Shown here piece after piece: positions 61,110 to 64,000 of a stretch of DNA of 64,000 bases; position 1 is the stretch's first letter, and each line of letters begins with the position of its first letter. A program made the translations under genes and the position numbers. A model generated the notes under the pieces. It searched no databases, was not told the origin of the DNA, and was given only the letters and a program-made list of their open reading frames with translations. Source of the stretch: Herbinix hemicellulosilytica. Its GTDB lineage: Bacteria; Bacillota; Clostridia; Lachnospirales; Lachnospiraceae. Where the stretch lies: the NCBI RefSeq assembly GCF_002904165.1, contig NZ_CVTD020000029.1, forward strand, positions 48,053-112,052. The letters are read 5' to 3'.

Positions 61110-62027
61110 ATGAAACAATTTCCTGATTTACATAACTGGTTTAATATAAGTGAGTACTATGAGCATAATAAATGCAGAACAATTACACTGCTTTGGAAAA
61201 AAGATTTAAAAGAAGATGATGTACAGCGTTTTATAGTTGAATTCGCTAAGTTAATTTGTAGATTACGCTGTAATGGGGAATTGATATTGGAAGATAATGG
61301 TGAAGATTTATGTTATAAATTTCAGCAAGCAATTGATAATAAAATTGAATTAGAGAAAGAAGAAAAAGAGCGCCTTGCTAAGTATATTTTTTTTGATGGG
61401 ATGATAAGCCAGTCTAAGTATAATAAAACAAAAAATTATATTGAATCTCTAGACCGAGAAGCATTTAATGGATATTTTGGTGAGGTATTGTTTTATATTG
61501 TAAGAGAACAATGTCTTGAAGATGAAAAGGTAATAATTGAACCGAGTTGCCCAAAAACATATTCGAAGCAACCAGGCTTAGATTATGTTGAAATTAGAAA
61601 ATGTGATTCTGACTATTATTTTATTATTGGCGAAGTTAAAACTACTGATGATACAATTGATGATTACCCTGACAAAATTCTTGATTCATTAATAGAGAGA
61701 CCTGTGCATCTAATACATCAAACAATTAATGCTTTTAAAGAACGGACGAAGTATAGCGCACCGGAAGATTTAAAGAAATTTATAAACCGAATGCCCATAT
61801 ACTTTATGAATAAAAATCCAACAAAACATAAAAGATTTGCGGGGGTTATTAATTATGGGAGAAACTCTCCTCCACGAAAAACTGTATTTCAAAACTTTCG
61901 TGCTAAATGTGTAACTCATTTATATGATAGCAGTGAGTGTAGAAGAATAAAATTAATTGGAATTAAAGGAATGAAAGATATTAAAGAAAGAGTGTTGGAA
62001 GTAATATGGACAAAATTATCGATATGA
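61110..62027 (+). CDS. hamA: HamA-like (DUF1837) nuclease of a Hachiman system
   Basis: The 305-residue product has the DUF1837/HamA pattern. A helical N-terminus precedes the nuclease core FNGYFGEVLFYIVREQ (about 128-143), GLDYVEIRK (about 168-176) and YYFIIGEVKTTDD (about 182-194), which supply the acids and Lys of a PD-(D/E)XK-like site. In Hachiman the HamA effector is held by the helicase HamB and cuts DNA on phage attack. ATG 61110 behind GTGGGG. The next gene overlaps it by 22 bases and encodes a large DExH helicase, the expected partner. The control region shares blocks with that of the OLD nuclease gene. Confidence 0.8.
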   Translation: MKQFPDLHNWFNISEYYEHNKCRTITLLWKKDLKEDDVQRFIVEFAKLICRLRCNGELILEDNGEDLCYKFQQAIDNKIELEKEEKERLAKYIFFDGMISQSKYNKTKNYIESLDREAFNGYFGEVLFYIVREQCLEDEKVIIEPSCPKTYSKQPGLDYVEIRKCDSDYYFIIGEVKTTDDTIDDYPDKILDSLIERPVHLIHQTINAFKERTKYSAPEDLKKFINRMPIYFMNKNPTKHKRFAGVINYGRNSPPRKTVFQNFRAKCVTHLYDSSECRRIKLIGIKGMKDIKERVLEVIWTKLSI

Positions 62028-64000
62028 ATAAGTTATATCTTTGCTTAAAAGATATTATCGAGAATAAAAAAGAAGTTGAAAGGGTTAGGGAAGTTATTAT
62101 TGACCTTCATTTTTACATACAAAGAATTATACTTAATAGAAAAGAAGTAGATAATATAGACCGTACTTCTATGGAAAGTATTTCAATGTATTTACTTTCC
62201 TTGTTAACAAATGTAACAAGTGAAGAAATGAAAAGATATACTCAAGACTTTTATATCGAAGGGTTAAATATTGCTGGTCTAATATTTGAGTTGCTTGCAG
62301 ATGTAGAGTTTGAAGACTTTGAAAAAAAGCGACAGTACTTATTTTATTCATCAGTTTCATACAGTTTGTCAGATAAAGAAGCAAGTGCAGCGGTCATAGG
62401 TAGAAGGTTGAAGTCGATTATTGAAAATGACAAAATACCCAGTTTGGGTATTGATGTAAAAAAATCATGGATATATATTTGTCTTACTTTAGGTAGAGAA
62501 TTTAAAACAATATATAAAGATAGAAATCAACTGGATTTATCAATTAAATTATCTAAAAATACTATATGGGATTTTTTAAACAGAATCTTAATCTTAAATG
62601 CTCGTTCATTTGTTGACGGGCTTGATAATAAAATCATATTTGAAAATATGGAAGAATTAAAGAATTTTTTAATACAACTGGATGATATAGAGACCTTATT
62701 TTATATTTCATTATTGAGTGAAGTGTTACACAGAATGCACAGTAAAAGTGTGTGGTCAATACTTCTACGTGAAGGCTTTACAAATGAATATATAAAAGTT
62801 CTCACAAAGTATGATAGTAGAAATGTATATGAATTATGGAAATCCCAATTAGATGCTTTGAGATGCAATAATAAAGGATTTAATTATCTTAGCGAAAATA
62901 TAAAAAGAGTACTTATTTCTATGCCCACAAGTGCAGGAAAAAGTTTTGTCGCAGAATTAGCGATAGTGAAGTCGCTACAGTTATCGGAAGATAAGGTATG
63001 TATATATGTAACCCCAACACGAGCACTTATGTCGGAGATTGAAGGTAACTTGTTCTATAGGTTAAGAAAAATTGGATATAATGTTACATCAGTTCTTGAT
63101 ACCGATGAAAATGAATATGAGAATGATTTATTAAGCCAAGCAAATGTTCTTGTAGTAACTCCTGAAAAACTTGATTTATTGTTACGGAGACATAAAGAAT
63201 TTATTGAAAGAATAAAGTTAATTATTTTCGATGAGTTTCATAAAGTGGCTGATAACAGTAGGGGTTGGTTGTTAGAAACACTAATTACATGGTTTATGAT
63301 TAAACAACAACAATATAGTTTTAAAATTATTCTAATGTCGGCTATTGTTAGCAATAGTGAAGAAGTTAATGTTTGGCTCGAAAATGATGAGTTTAGGCCT
63401 ATAGTATCGGAATGGACTCCAAGCAGGAGAGTTTATGGTGTATTAATTCCTGATACTGACCGTACTAAATATATAAGAATTAGTGATAAAAAAAGACAAA
63501 AAATAACTCCATATCGCCTTATTTATAAATATCTTGAAAGAAGAAGGGCTATAGAAGACGTAATTACAGATATAATAGTTGAATATAAAAATTCAAATAG
63601 ACGGTGGAAAAAAAGCAATAATAAATATGATACAAAATATGACCGTTGTTTTAAGTTCATCAATACATTGAATAACGGTAAAGTGTTGGTATATTTTTTT
63701 ACCAAAATAGATTTAGAGCGTTTCATTGAATATGCTGAAAAATATCTTCCTTTGAAAGAAGATGTGAGAATAAATAAACTAAAAGAATTTTTAGATAGCC
63801 GACTAGGAAGTGAACATCCTCTAGTCAATAGCATATTATATGGGGTTGCTTATCATCATGGAGATTTACCTATTGAAGTAAGAAAAGAAATAGAAAAAGC
63901 ATATAAAGAAAATTTAATAAATGTTTTAGCATGTACCACAACATTATCTGATGGGGTAAATTTACCAATCAAAAATTTTGTTTTAGGTTCTTTTACTATA
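62006..64000 (+). CDS. hamB: HamB-like SF2 helicase of a Hachiman system, 3' end outside window
   Basis: The frame runs off the window end after 665 codons, so the C-terminal part is not seen. The N-terminal 300 residues are helical. The helicase core follows: motif I ISMPTSAGKSFVAEL (about 304-318), YVTPTRALMSEIEG, motif II LIIFDEFHKVADNSRG (about 405-420), ILMSAIVSN in the place of SAT, and in the second RecA domain VAYHHGDLP and NVLACTTTLSDGVNLP. This matches Ski2/HamB-type DExH helicases that sense DNA and control HamA. The start is ATG 62006 or, alternatively, ATG 62024, which overlaps the hamA stop as ATGA. Confidence 0.8.
   Translation, partial: MDKIIDMNKLYLCLKDIIENKKEVERVREVIIDLHFYIQRIILNRKEVDNIDRTSMESISMYLLSLLTNVTSEEMKRYTQDFYIEGLNIAGLIFELLADVEFEDFEKKRQYLFYSSVSYSLSDKEASAAVIGRRLKSIIENDKIPSLGIDVKKSWIYICLTLGREFKTIYKDRNQLDLSIKLSKNTIWDFLNRILILNARSFVDGLDNKIIFENMEELKNFLIQLDDIETLFYISLLSEVLHRMHSKSVWSILLREGFTNEYIKVLTKYDSRNVYELWKSQLDALRCNNKGFNYLSENIKRVLISMPTSAGKSFVAELAIVKSLQLSEDKVCIYVTPTRALMSEIEGNLFYRLRKIGYNVTSVLDTDENEYENDLLSQANVLVVTPEKLDLLLRRHKEFIERIKLIIFDEFHKVADNSRGWLLETLITWFMIKQQQYSFKIILMSAIVSNSEEVNVWLENDEFRPIVSEWTPSRRVYGVLIPDTDRTKYIRISDKKRQKITPYRLIYKYLERRRAIEDVITDIIVEYKNSNRRWKKSNNKYDTKYDRCFKFINTLNNGKVLVYFFTKIDLERFIEYAEKYLPLKEDVRINKLKEFLDSRLGSEHPLVNSILYGVAYHHGDLPIEVRKEIEKAYKENLINVLACTTTLSDGVNLPIKNFVLGSFTI

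Overview
The window is AT-rich DNA with good Shine-Dalgarno sites (AGGAGG type), ATG/GTG/TTG starts and sigma-A-like promoters. It also carries SpoVS-, ParM- and Rpn-family genes, so it suggests a low-GC Firmicute, probably a spore-forming member of the Clostridia; I cannot name the genus. There is no housekeeping core. It reads as one large accessory (defence and mobile-element) island.

Layout. 1-2.2 kb: end of an Rpn-family PD-(D/E)XK gene, two tiny membrane-protein genes, a terminator and a minus-strand tyrosine recombinase. The same order recurs at 57.8-59.8 kb, where the recombinase is only a fragment, so the island is bracketed by a diverged duplicated unit. 2.4-6.8 kb: OLD-family ATPase/TOPRIM nuclease and small unknown genes. 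6.9-20.2 kb: a Tn7-like transposon (tnsA-tnsB-tnsC-tnsD) with a two-gene cargo (HEPN-like protein and EEP-fold protein), then about 4 kb of stacked transposon-end arrays, mini-elements and a 5'-truncated tnsD. The TnsA appears to have lost two catalytic acidic residues. 20.2-24.7 kb: small unknown genes and a ParA-like three-gene cluster flanked by a second, different family of transposon-end repeats. 24.8-33.5 kb: Uma2 nuclease, four-helix-bundle protein, a ParM/ParR partition pair, a DnaG-type primase, a SpoVS-like gene with an inverted-repeat-rich promoter, SymE-like toxin and a frameshifted HNH nuclease. This looks like the remains of a plasmid-type replicon.

33.7-48.0 kb: a complete type 1 BREX phage-defence operon (brxA-brxB-brxC-pglX-pglZ-brxL) with an unrecognised 405-codon gene inserted between pglZ and brxL. 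48.1-57.5 kb: PD-(D/E)XK nuclease-like gene, ADP-ribosylglycohydrolase, three minus-strand unknowns, a gene pair ending in an SF2 helicase behind a double palindromic operator, and a DUF1444-like gene. 57.8-60.9 kb: second copy of the Rpn/small-membrane-protein/recombinase unit, a 109-codon gene and a 41-codon gene related to one at 5.7 kb. 61.1-64.0 kb: Hachiman-like hamA-hamB, with hamB cut by the window end.

The OLD nuclease gene and hamA share an upstream motif with fixed spacing, and both lie downstream of a recombinase (intact or broken). The duplicated unit may therefore be a site where different defence genes are acquired. The best candidates for undescribed biology are the BREX-embedded 405-codon gene, the HEPN/EEP cargo pair, the degenerate TnsA with its end arrays, a non-coding segment conserved between the two copies of the duplicated unit, and the helicase pair.
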